Source of the DNA: Steroidobacter denitrificans
GTDB lineage: Bacteria; Pseudomonadota; Gammaproteobacteria; Steroidobacterales; Steroidobacteraceae
DNA: 64,000 nt
Assembly (NCBI RefSeq): GCF_001579945.1
Contig: NZ_CP011971.1
Coordinates: forward strand, 3,160,030-3,224,029
Direction: 5' to 3'
In this document: piece by piece, positions 16,501 through 25,115 of the stretch
How positions within the stretch are numbered: the stretch's first letter is position 1
Layout: each line of letters starts with the position of its first letter
Notes under the pieces: generated by a model
Databases searched by the model: none
The model's input: the letters and a program-made list of their open reading frames with translations, nothing else
Told to the model about the DNA's origin: nothing
Position numbers and translations under genes: made by a program

Positions 16501-18468
16501 ATGGCCAATGCGCAGCACTCCCCTCTGATCCCTGCCGGGGGCGAGGTCGATCTGGAGCTCGATGACACCCGGAATCGCCAGAGCCTCGATGAGGGACGGC
16601 AGGCGCCCATCCTGGTTCTCAGCCGGGATGCGAAACTGATCGAAACGATCATAAAGGCGGCGCCGCGCGGAGTGCCGGTGATGCACGCTCCGGACCTGGA
16701 TCAAGCCGCAGGAAAGCTCTCGGAATCGAGGCCGGGCGTCCTCGTGGCCGATACCGCCAGCACAGCCGACGTCACTTCGATGGTGGCGCAGTTGACCCAG
16801 CACTTCCCTGAACTCGTGGTCGTCGTGGCAGGCCGGCGGGAAGACAGCGGCGCCCTCATGCAGCTCACGGCTGCAGGCCGGATATTCCGTTTTCTGCTGA
16901 CACCCTTGTCTCATGGTCAAACCCGTCTGGCACTGGAAGCCGCCGTCACGCATCACCTGGATGTCGCTGCAACCGGCGAGCGCCATGGCACGGCCGGGAC
17001 GGACGGTACCGGCGGCCGGAACCGCAAGAATTACCTCGTCACCTACGGAGCATTGGCGGCCGGCCTGCTGCTGCTCATCGGCGGCATCTGGTTTGGCGTC
17101 GGCCGATTCACGAGGGCGCCCGAGGCGCCGACGACGATCGCAGCCTCCGCTCAGGTACCGGATCGCCTGCCGGATCGGCCTGATCCGGTGCAGGCGGAAA
17201 TCGCCTTGGCACAGGAAGCCTTCGCCCAGGGCAAGTATTACGAACCCTCAGGGGAAAGCGCGCTCGATCTATACCTGAGCGCCCTGGCGCTGGATCCGAC
17301 CAGCGAAGCCGCCAAGGCAGGCGTGCGCACTGTCGCCGACAAGGTGCTCGAACGCGCCGAGCGTGCGCTCACTGCGGAACGTCTCGAAGAAGCGGTATTT
17401 TCCATAGAACGGGCGCGCAACATCGATCCTACGCATCCCAGATTGTCCTTCCTGGATACGCAGATTGCCCGTGAACGCGAACGGCTCAAACTCACGCAGG
17501 CACAGGAAATCGGTATCCGGATACGGACCCTTGTGGCACAGGCAAACGACCGCATGCACGCCGGTTATCTGCTCACGCCATCCGGCGGCAGTGCCCGTGA
17601 AGCGCTGCTCGAAGCGCGCCGCTTGGATCCCACCGATCCAAACGTGCAGCAGTCGATCCGGGAATTCGGCGGGATACTCATCGAAAAGGCGCATAACACA
17701 CTGGCCGCAGGCAAGCCGGAGGAGGCCCAGCTGTTCGCCAGCGCAGCCCGCCAGCTCGGAGCAGCTGGCGCAGCGCTCACCGCTGTGGAACGCTCGCTGG
17801 CCGAGACCAGCCGTGCCGCCGGCGCACGCGCCTCCGCGGCGCGTCAGCTCGATGCGGCCATCGCCGCCATGATCGTGGATATCCGCGAGCGCATCGGCGC
17901 CGGAAAGTTGATCGAGCCGGCAGGAGACAGCGCCCGTGATCATCTCGGCAAGCTGGTCGCGGCCGCGCCCGGCCGACCGGAGATCGAAGAGCTCGCGCGT
18001 ACCCTGTCGACCCGACTGGTCGACTCCAGCAGACGGGCCATGACGGCGAAGGCCTTCGATCGTTCGACGCAATTACTCACGGCGGCGCGTGAGATCGGCG
18101 GGCGATACAACGACGTCATCATCGCACAAATGGAACGTGAACTCGCTGCCGCGCATGAAGCCTACGCACAGGAAACCAGCATCGTTTCCGTGACAAGCCT
18201 GACTCGCACCCGGACAGTCGATCCCATATATCCAGAATCGGCCCTGAAACGAGGTATAGAGGGTTGGATCGAACTGACCTTCACCGTCACCCCCAATGGC
18301 AGTGTGAACGACATCGAAGTGCGCAATGCCAGCCCCGCCGGAGTCTTCGACGATGCCGCGATACGGGCAGTGCGCAGCTGGCGATTCGTGCCGGTCACGC
18401 ACAATGGTGAAAAAATTGCCCAGCGCGCCATGGTACGCCTGAGATTCGCTCTTCCGGGCCGGGATTGA
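16501..18468 (+). CDS. receiver-like / TM / triple EPxGDSA-repeat protein with TonB C-terminus
   Basis: A 655-residue inner-membrane protein. A degenerate receiver (about 35-160) keeps an Asp at the acceptor place (VLVADTAS, Asp84), but the conserved Lys is Thr134 (FLLTP) and Thr is Ala (VAGRRE), so phosphorylation is unlikely. TM helix at about 178-202. Three helical units of about 111 residues follow, starting GKYYEPSGES (244), GYLLTPSGGS (355) and GKLIEPAGDS (468). A TonB C-terminal domain (about 571-650; DPIYPESALKRGIEGW, RAVRSWRFVPV) ends the protein. The receiver, TM and repeat match the last gene of the Che-like operon. It would span the periplasm to an outer-membrane receptor or act as a TonB-like scaffold; no ExbBD genes are near. 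AGGAGGGG precedes the ATG. Confidence 0.87.
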   Translation: MANAQHSPLIPAGGEVDLELDDTRNRQSLDEGRQAPILVLSRDAKLIETIIKAAPRGVPVMHAPDLDQAAGKLSESRPGVLVADTASTADVTSMVAQLTQHFPELVVVVAGRREDSGALMQLTAAGRIFRFLLTPLSHGQTRLALEAAVTHHLDVAATGERHGTAGTDGTGGRNRKNYLVTYGALAAGLLLLIGGIWFGVGRFTRAPEAPTTIAASAQVPDRLPDRPDPVQAEIALAQEAFAQGKYYEPSGESALDLYLSALALDPTSEAAKAGVRTVADKVLERAERALTAERLEEAVFSIERARNIDPTHPRLSFLDTQIARERERLKLTQAQEIGIRIRTLVAQANDRMHAGYLLTPSGGSAREALLEARRLDPTDPNVQQSIREFGGILIEKAHNTLAAGKPEEAQLFASAARQLGAAGAALTAVERSLAETSRAAGARASAARQLDAAIAAMIVDIRERIGAGKLIEPAGDSARDHLGKLVAAAPGRPEIEELARTLSTRLVDSSRRAMTAKAFDRSTQLLTAAREIGGRYNDVIIAQMERELAAAHEAYAQETSIVSVTSLTRTRTVDPIYPESALKRGIEGWIELTFTVTPNGSVNDIEVRNASPAGVFDDAAIRAVRSWRFVPVTHNGEKIAQRAMVRLRFALPGRD

Positions 18469-18647
18469 ACTGCATCGCTCGATCGGAGTGATCGCACAGA
18501 TCGATCGGAAGCAGGCCGCTCGGCACCGCGCGTCCAGAACTGTCCGGCCGGCTCCAGTCCATCGGCATTGCGGCCGATAATGAAACCGGAAAATCGGCGA
18601 GGACGCATGGGAATCTCTCCGGAACCTCTTCTCGATCTCCCCCAATC

Positions 18648-21002
18648 TCAAAATTTCCGCTCTTGAAATTCCCGCTCATGAAAGCGCGGATCGTTGGGAT
18701 GCTCTCCCGAGCGGGCTATCTGCATTGCTCCAAGGATATCCTGCACGTCCGCCCGCGCCAGGATGGCGCAGGTATCCAAGGGCACTTTACGCTGCCAATT
18801 CGGATGCTCGATATCCGTACCAGGGACATTCACCGGATCGATCATGCCGATCAGATCCTCGATTTGAATCAGGGCGATAGCCGATGCCGACATGCCGAGA
18901 AATGCGTGTACGGCACGTGCCAACGCCGCCGAGTAGATCGGCAGCGGTTGATCCTCCTGCCAATACCATAGACCCGTCGCCACCAGCGCCCGCATCAACG
19001 CACGCCGCTCTCCTGTACGAACTTCATGCGCGTGCGCCTTGATTTGCGATGAGGGGTATAGATCGAGCCGCTCGCGCAGCCTCAGGTCGTGCTCCTCCCA
19101 CCAGCCGCATAAGGTCGGCAGATCATGCGTAGTGACAGCCGCAAGCGCATTCGCCGCATACTGTGACGGTAGACGAAATTCGCCTTGTGATGTTTGTTCG
19201 AACAACAGTACCTTGTAGTGATGGACGCCGTATTCATCCATTGCCACGATGACGTCGGCGGGTACGGTGCCGAGATCCTCGCCGATCACGACGCAGCGAT
19301 TGCGCCGGCTTTCCAAGGCCAGTATCGCCATCAGCGCGTCCAAGGGATAGTGTACGTACGTACCCTCGCTGGAGGTCAGGCCGGACGGCACCCACCAGAG
19401 ACGGTAGAGGCTCATGACATGATCCAGGCGGAGAGCGGCCACATGGCGCATATTGTTGCGTACCAGTTCGATGAAGGGCTGGTAGCACTGATTGCGCAGC
19501 TCGGCGGGATCCTGGGGAGGGATCCCCCAATTCTGTCCCTTGAGTGCCAGCGCATCCGGCGGCGCACCTACCGAGGCATGCTGCAGATACAGGCGCCGAT
19601 TGGACCAGACTTCCGAACCCGTACGATCCGCGCCCACGGCAACGTCCCCATACAGCCCGATCTTCATACCGAGTTTCAGCGCGGTATCCTGTGCCGCCTG
19701 CAACTGCTCCGCAACGAGCCATTGCAGGTACATGAAATATTCAACGTCCTGCGAGTATTCTCTGGCAAATCGATCCACCGCCGGGGAGGCCGGATCCTGA
19801 TACTCCATGGGCCAATGAGGCCAGCCCCGGCATTGCGGATCCCGCCGGCGCAAATGCGCATCCAGCGCGTCGTAGATCGCATGTAGCCGCAACGGCTCAC
19901 CCCGTGCTGCCACAAACTGCCGAAACGATTCGGCGCGCTCGCTGCCGCGCTGTAGATGCCGCTCGCGAAAACTCATATACAGCAGCCGCAGGATCTCCAG
20001 TTTGAGCGACGCGACTTGAGCATAGTCGACGTTATCGGCCATTCTTGATCTGTGTAATGCCGTCTGAAAGTCGTCAGCACGTACCCGGCGCTGCGCCGCT
20101 TCGCACTGCACAAAGTCCGGTACGTCGGCAACGGCGATATACAGGACGTTGAGAAACTGTCTGCTGGACGGACTGTAGGGACTGCTACGCTTCGGCTCGG
20201 CGGGTGCCAGTGCATGCAATGGGTTCAAACCGATGACGCCGCAGCCCAGCGGCGCGGCCATCCGCACCAGTTCGCGCAGGTCATGCAGATCGCCGATGCC
20301 CCAGTTATCCGCGGAGCGCAGCGAGTACAGCTGCACGGCGATGCCCCACACGGAGCCCGCCGTAGATCGCCGCTCGCCTCGATTCTCGGCATCATTCGCC
20401 AAACCGCTCGCGGGCTGATAGCAGCGCGCAGGCGCCACGATCACGTCCAACCCGGCGCTCAAGCCCGTGTCGAGTACGAGTCGCGCCCGATGGTAACCTT
20501 GCGGAAGCGGCGGCAGATCCAGCACGACACGGCGATAGGCGCGATCCTCGACCGTTCCCTCCGCCAATGTCGTCAAATCCTCGAGCGAAGCGCTGCCCGA
20601 CCATGCCGCCCGATCCGCATAAGCCGCAAGGGCCGCATCCAATGCCGGCGGCTCCACTGTGCCTGCCGCCGTCGGCGAGCTCTCCGGACTCACCGTCCAC
20701 TCGATCCGGCGAGCCTCCAGATCCAGCGGCACCGATACTGCAATGCGTGGCCGCGCATTCTCGAGTGCAACCACGACAGGCGGCACCATGTCCGTCCAGC
20801 CTTTGACATCAAGCTGGCGGATGGCGTCGGTCACGGCCTGCAGGTCTGAGGTATCCACGCCGAGCGCCGCCAGGATCGCCGCCTGCGACTCGCGCGAAAC
20901 CTGCTGCGGCTGGCCGCGATAGTCGAGATAGGTATCCGCAATTCCAAGCAGCTGCCCAAGTGACGCCAGCGCGGCAGCCAATTCCGGTGAGGGAGCGCTC
21001 AC
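18648..21002 (-). CDS. malQ: 4-alpha-glucanotransferase (amylomaltase, GH77)
   Basis: A 784-residue cytoplasmic enzyme that transfers alpha-1,4-glucan chains between maltodextrins, feeding short products of glycogen breakdown back to phosphorylase. The GH77 core is clear: GDVAVGADRTGSEVW, the nucleophile in LRLDHVM, and the acid/base in GEDLGTVP. An N-terminal extension of about 150 residues before the barrel is as in E. coli MalQ-type enzymes. The start codon is GTG, overlapping the glgX stop as GTGA (20999-21002), so translation is coupled. It is the last gene of the glycogen operon. Confidence 0.95.
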   Translation of the reverse strand: MSAPSPELAAALASLGQLLGIADTYLDYRGQPQQVSRESQAAILAALGVDTSDLQAVTDAIRQLDVKGWTDMVPPVVVALENARPRIAVSVPLDLEARRIEWTVSPESSPTAAGTVEPPALDAALAAYADRAAWSGSASLEDLTTLAEGTVEDRAYRRVVLDLPPLPQGYHRARLVLDTGLSAGLDVIVAPARCYQPASGLANDAENRGERRSTAGSVWGIAVQLYSLRSADNWGIGDLHDLRELVRMAAPLGCGVIGLNPLHALAPAEPKRSSPYSPSSRQFLNVLYIAVADVPDFVQCEAAQRRVRADDFQTALHRSRMADNVDYAQVASLKLEILRLLYMSFRERHLQRGSERAESFRQFVAARGEPLRLHAIYDALDAHLRRRDPQCRGWPHWPMEYQDPASPAVDRFAREYSQDVEYFMYLQWLVAEQLQAAQDTALKLGMKIGLYGDVAVGADRTGSEVWSNRRLYLQHASVGAPPDALALKGQNWGIPPQDPAELRNQCYQPFIELVRNNMRHVAALRLDHVMSLYRLWWVPSGLTSSEGTYVHYPLDALMAILALESRRNRCVVIGEDLGTVPADVIVAMDEYGVHHYKVLLFEQTSQGEFRLPSQYAANALAAVTTHDLPTLCGWWEEHDLRLRERLDLYPSSQIKAHAHEVRTGERRALMRALVATGLWYWQEDQPLPIYSAALARAVHAFLGMSASAIALIQIEDLIGMIDPVNVPGTDIEHPNWQRKVPLDTCAILARADVQDILGAMQIARSGEHPNDPRFHEREFQERKF

Positions 21003-23164
21003 TTCAACGTCAATGCGAGTCCGCAGTGCACGCTGGACGGTACATCACTGTCGGCAAGCAGCACGCAGGAATGAGGTGACACTGTGCAGATTTCACTCGG
21101 CAACACCCGGCCTGGATCGTTCACCTGCCAGCGTGCCGTATCGAACACGAATTGCCACTGCATGCCCGTCTTCGCTTCCGGCAGATGAAAATCCACCGGT
21201 TCATCGCTGGTATTGCACAAAAATAATAGATGACCGTTCAGTGTTCCATGAGGATCGCAAAATGCGTGGCCGTTCAGGATACCAAGTACACGCGCATGCG
21301 GATCGTTCCAATCCGCATCGGTCAACTCCCGGCCGGATGGATGGAGCCAACTGACATCCTTGTGGTCGTGATCCTGCTTGAGCGATCCCTTGAGAAATGT
21401 ATCGCGGCTCAAGCCCGGTGCCCGCTGGCGCAGGATCAGCAACTGCCGGATGAACTCGATCAGTCCGGCACGCTGCGGCGCCGCGCTCCAATCGATCCAG
21501 CTGATGTCATTGTCCTGGCAGTAGGCGTTGTTGTTGCCGTGTTGAGTGCGCGCGAATTCATCACCCGCCAGCAGCATCGGCACACCCTGCGAGAGCAGCA
21601 AGGTAGCCATCATATTGCGAATCTGGCGTTCCCGAAGATCAATGATGCCCGGATCCGTGGTTGGACCTTCGACACCGCAATTCCAGCTCAAATTGTGATT
21701 ATGGCCGTCGCGGTTATCCTCCAGGTTCGCTTCGTTATGCTTGTCGTTGTAGGCGGTCGTATCGTACGCGGTGAATCCGTCATGGCAGGCAATATAATTG
21801 ATACCCGCGGTCGGACGTCGTCCGCTGGCGCGAAACAGATCACTGGAACCGGCGAATCGTTCGGCAAAATTACCCAGCACACCGGGATTGCCGCGCCAGA
21901 AGCCTCGCGCCCCATCGCGGTATAGATCGTTCCACTCCGCCCATCCAGGTGGAAAGCGGCCCAGTTGATAGCCATCCGCACCGATATCCCAAGGCTCTGC
22001 AATCAGCTTCACGTAGCGCAGCGAAGATTCTGCGGCGACTTGCTTGAAAAAGGCCGCATCGGTGCGAAAACGCCCGTTCTCGCGGCCCTGCACCGCCGCC
22101 AGATCGAAGCGAAACCCGTCGACATGCATTTCCTCGACCCAGTAACGCATGCAATCGATGACCATCCTGCGCACAGCGTGATGACCGAAAGCCACGGTAT
22201 TGCCGCAGCCGGTACGGTTGATGTAGTGCCCCGGAGAACTGGTCTCGAGCTTGTAGTAAGTCGCATTGTCCAGTCCTCGCAGGCTCAAGGTCGGACCGAA
22301 TTCGTTGCCTTCTGCAGTATGGTTGAACACCACATCCAGAATCACCTCGATGCCGGCGGCATGCAGCGCCTTGACCATGGTTTTGAATTCAATCACGGCA
22401 TCATCGATCGCATACCGTTGCTCGGGAGCGAACCAGGCAATGGGATTGTAGCCCCAGTAGTTGGCCAGTCCCTTGTCACTCAAGACCTGCTCTGTCAGGA
22501 ATGCCTGCACAGGCATCAATTCCACCGTCGTCACGCCCAGGCGCGTCAAATGAGCAATGACATCCGGATGCGCCAGACCCAGATAGGTGCCGCGTTCGCG
22601 TTCGGGAACCCCGGGATGCAGCTTCGTGTAGCCCTTGACATGCAGTTCGTAGATGACGGTGTCGCGCCAGGGTACGGCCGGCGGCCGATCCTCTCCCCAA
22701 TCGAAGGCATCGTCGATCACCCGTGCCTTGTAATTGTACGGCGCACTGTCGTTGACGTCGGGCAGATTTTGTTGCGGATCTTCTTGGTGTCCCATCAACG
22801 AGGGGTGCCAGGTGAAACTTCCCGCCAGTAGCCGGGCATAAGGATCCAGCAACAGTTTCGCGCCGTTATAGCGCAATCCGTACGTGGGGTCGTAGGGCCC
22901 ATACACTCTGAATCCATACACCAGACCGGGCCCTCCCAGCGGCGCAGGCAGGAATCCGTGCCAGATGTTGTCGGTGCGTTCGGCGAATTCCAGGCGTACT
23001 GTTTCATGTCCACCCTGTTCATCGAACAGGCAAAGCTCGATCCGGCTCGCTCCCGTAGAATAGACAGCGAAGTTCACTCCTTCTCCCGTCCATGTGGCGC
23101 CCAGCGGCACCGGAACACCAGGCTGGAGCGATATCGAGCTGTAATCGGTCGAGAGAGTATTCAT
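20999..23164 (-). CDS. glgX: glycogen debranching enzyme (isoamylase type, GH13_11)
   Basis: About 721 residues. Removes alpha-1,6 branches left after phosphorylase action. An N-terminal CBM48 domain (PLGATWTGEGVNFAVYS) precedes the GH13 barrel, with VVFNHTAEG, the nucleophile in GFRFDLA, the acid in AEPWDIG and the transition-state residues in ACHDGFT. The length is close to E. coli GlgX. I chose ATG 23164, 14 nt after the glgB stop, because the CBM48 then begins at the usual distance. An ATG at 23191, overlapping glgB by 14 nt, is also possible. Confidence 0.94.
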   Translation of the reverse strand: MNTLSTDYSSISLQPGVPVPLGATWTGEGVNFAVYSTGASRIELCLFDEQGGHETVRLEFAERTDNIWHGFLPAPLGGPGLVYGFRVYGPYDPTYGLRYNGAKLLLDPYARLLAGSFTWHPSLMGHQEDPQQNLPDVNDSAPYNYKARVIDDAFDWGEDRPPAVPWRDTVIYELHVKGYTKLHPGVPERERGTYLGLAHPDVIAHLTRLGVTTVELMPVQAFLTEQVLSDKGLANYWGYNPIAWFAPEQRYAIDDAVIEFKTMVKALHAAGIEVILDVVFNHTAEGNEFGPTLSLRGLDNATYYKLETSSPGHYINRTGCGNTVAFGHHAVRRMVIDCMRYWVEEMHVDGFRFDLAAVQGRENGRFRTDAAFFKQVAAESSLRYVKLIAEPWDIGADGYQLGRFPPGWAEWNDLYRDGARGFWRGNPGVLGNFAERFAGSSDLFRASGRRPTAGINYIACHDGFTAYDTTAYNDKHNEANLEDNRDGHNHNLSWNCGVEGPTTDPGIIDLRERQIRNMMATLLLSQGVPMLLAGDEFARTQHGNNNAYCQDNDISWIDWSAAPQRAGLIEFIRQLLILRQRAPGLSRDTFLKGSLKQDHDHKDVSWLHPSGRELTDADWNDPHARVLGILNGHAFCDPHGTLNGHLLFLCNTSDEPVDFHLPEAKTGMQWQFVFDTARWQVNDPGRVLPSEICTVSPHSCVLLADSDVPSSVHCGLALTLK

Positions 23165-23177
23165 GCGTCTATAAGGC

Positions 23178-25115
23178 TCACGTTTCACCATGCTCCAGCG
23201 CGATCATGGCCAGCGGCGGCAATGTGATGCTCAAGCGCGCCGGAAACTCTCGCCAGGGGGAGGATTCGGCCTGAAATTCACTTTGGTGCGCATAGTCCGA
23301 TCCGCCGAAACAAGACGCATCACTATCCAGCCGTTTGCGATACCGTCCCGGCCGAGGGACGCCGAGCAGATAATCCCGGCGCGGCACTGGAGTACAGTTG
23401 AACACGAAGATCAGTAGCGGCACATCGTCGTCCGACGGGTGCCGGCGCAGGAAAGCGAATACGCTATCGTCGCGATTATCGACGTCCAGCCAGCAAAATC
23501 CCCGCGCATCGTGGTCGCCCGCATACAGCGCTGCCGAGTTTCGGTACAGTCGATTGAGTTCGCGATTCCAGGATTGCAGCTGTTGATGATGGGGATGCTG
23601 GAGTGAGGCCCAGGCCAGATCTTCATGGTCTCGCCATTCGTGCCACTGCCCGAACTCCCCGCCCATGAACATGAGTTTCTTGCCGGGGTGCGCGGCCATA
23701 TAGCCCATCATCAACCGATAAGTCGCCAGCTTCTGCCATTCATCACCCGGCATCTTGCCCAGCAAGGAGCGTTTGCCGTGAACGACCTCGTCGTGTGAAA
23801 GCGGCAGGATGAAATGCTCCGAATATGCATACATGAACGAGAACGTGATCAAATCATGGTGATATCGGCGATACAGAGGATCCATCTCCATGTAGCGCAG
23901 CGTGTCGTTCATCCAACCCATGTTCCATTTGAAATGAAATCCCAGCCCTCCGTGATGAACCGGGCGGCTGACGCCGTCGAACGCCGTCGATTCCTCAGCC
24001 ATGCTCAATACACCCGGATGATAGTGACCGATCGCCCGGTTGAGTTCCTTGAGAAACTCGATGGCTTCCAGATTCTCGCGGCCGCCGTACTCATTGGGCG
24101 CCCAATTGCCAGGCGCGCGCGCATAGTCCAGGTACAACATGGAGGCAACCGCATCCACGCGCAACCCGTCGATATGATAACGATCGATCCAGAATAGTGC
24201 GTTGGTGATCAGAAAGTTCCTGACCTCGTGACGACCGTAATTGAAGATGCGGGTTCCCCATTGCTGATGTTCGCCGCGGCGCGGATCTGCGTGCTCGTAC
24301 AAGCAAGTTCCATCGAATTCCGCCAGTCCATGGGCATCCTTGGGAAAATGTGCCGGCACCCAGTCCATGAACACGCCGATGCCGGACTGATGCAGACGAT
24401 CGACGAAGCACATGAAATCCTGGGGCGAGCCGTGGCGCGCCGTCGGAGCGAAATGGCCCAACACCTGATAGCCCCAGGAGGCGTCGAAAGGATGTTCGGC
24501 CACGCCGATCAACTCGATGTGGGTATATCCCATGTCGAGCACATAGGGGATCAATTGCTCGGCCAGTTCGTCCCAGGTCAGGAACGCCGGTTTGCGATGC
24601 CAGGAGCGGCGCCAGGAACCTGGGTGCAACTCATAAATGCAAATCGGCGAGCGCAGCGGATCCCAGCTGCGTCTTTGCGACAGCCAGCCGGCATCGCCCC
24701 AGGCATAGCCGTCGATATCGGCGACGATCGAGGCGTTCTGCGGCCGTAATTGCATCTGGAAGCCGTAGGGATCGGCTTTCAGCACGCGATGTCCGTGAGC
24801 CGTGAGAATCTCGTACTTGTACAAGGTACCCGGCCCGATCTCGGGGATGAAGATCTCCCATATGCCGGAACCGGCACGCGGCCGCATGGCATGCGACCGC
24901 GTGCCGGCGCTACCGCCTTCATGATCGAGGTCGCGCCCCCATCGATTGAAATCACCGACTACCCTGACTTGCTTCGCATTCGGCGCCCAAACCGCGAAGC
25001 GTGTGCCCGGCATGCCCCCGCTCGTCTGCGGATGCGCACCCAGCTTCTGGTGTATGAAGTGATGTTTTCCCTCGCCGAACAAATGCAGGTCGAGGTCGGT
25101 GATTTCCGCGCTCAC
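23178..25115 (-). CDS. glgB: 1,4-alpha-glucan branching enzyme (GH13_9)
   Basis: A 645-residue enzyme that makes alpha-1,6 branches in glycogen. A single CBM48 (TRFAVWAPNAKQVRVVGDFNRW) precedes the barrel, with the nucleophile in GLRVDAVASM, the acid in MAEEST and the His/Asp pair in LPLSHDEVVHGK. At 645 residues it is shorter than E. coli GlgB (about 728) because it lacks the extra N1 module. The start is GTG, overlapping the glgP stop as GTGA. No glgA or glgC is in this window, so glycogen synthesis must be completed by genes elsewhere. Confidence 0.95.
   Translation of the reverse strand: MSAEITDLDLHLFGEGKHHFIHQKLGAHPQTSGGMPGTRFAVWAPNAKQVRVVGDFNRWGRDLDHEGGSAGTRSHAMRPRAGSGIWEIFIPEIGPGTLYKYEILTAHGHRVLKADPYGFQMQLRPQNASIVADIDGYAWGDAGWLSQRRSWDPLRSPICIYELHPGSWRRSWHRKPAFLTWDELAEQLIPYVLDMGYTHIELIGVAEHPFDASWGYQVLGHFAPTARHGSPQDFMCFVDRLHQSGIGVFMDWVPAHFPKDAHGLAEFDGTCLYEHADPRRGEHQQWGTRIFNYGRHEVRNFLITNALFWIDRYHIDGLRVDAVASMLYLDYARAPGNWAPNEYGGRENLEAIEFLKELNRAIGHYHPGVLSMAEESTAFDGVSRPVHHGGLGFHFKWNMGWMNDTLRYMEMDPLYRRYHHDLITFSFMYAYSEHFILPLSHDEVVHGKRSLLGKMPGDEWQKLATYRLMMGYMAAHPGKKLMFMGGEFGQWHEWRDHEDLAWASLQHPHHQQLQSWNRELNRLYRNSAALYAGDHDARGFCWLDVDNRDDSVFAFLRRHPSDDDVPLLIFVFNCTPVPRRDYLLGVPRPGRYRKRLDSDASCFGGSDYAHQSEFQAESSPWREFPARLSITLPPLAMIALEHGET

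Noticed and set aside
16501-18468. Calling the gene a plain response regulator or a plain TonB
   Set aside because: The receiver lacks its Lys and Thr, and most of the protein is the repeat region; either label alone would mislead.
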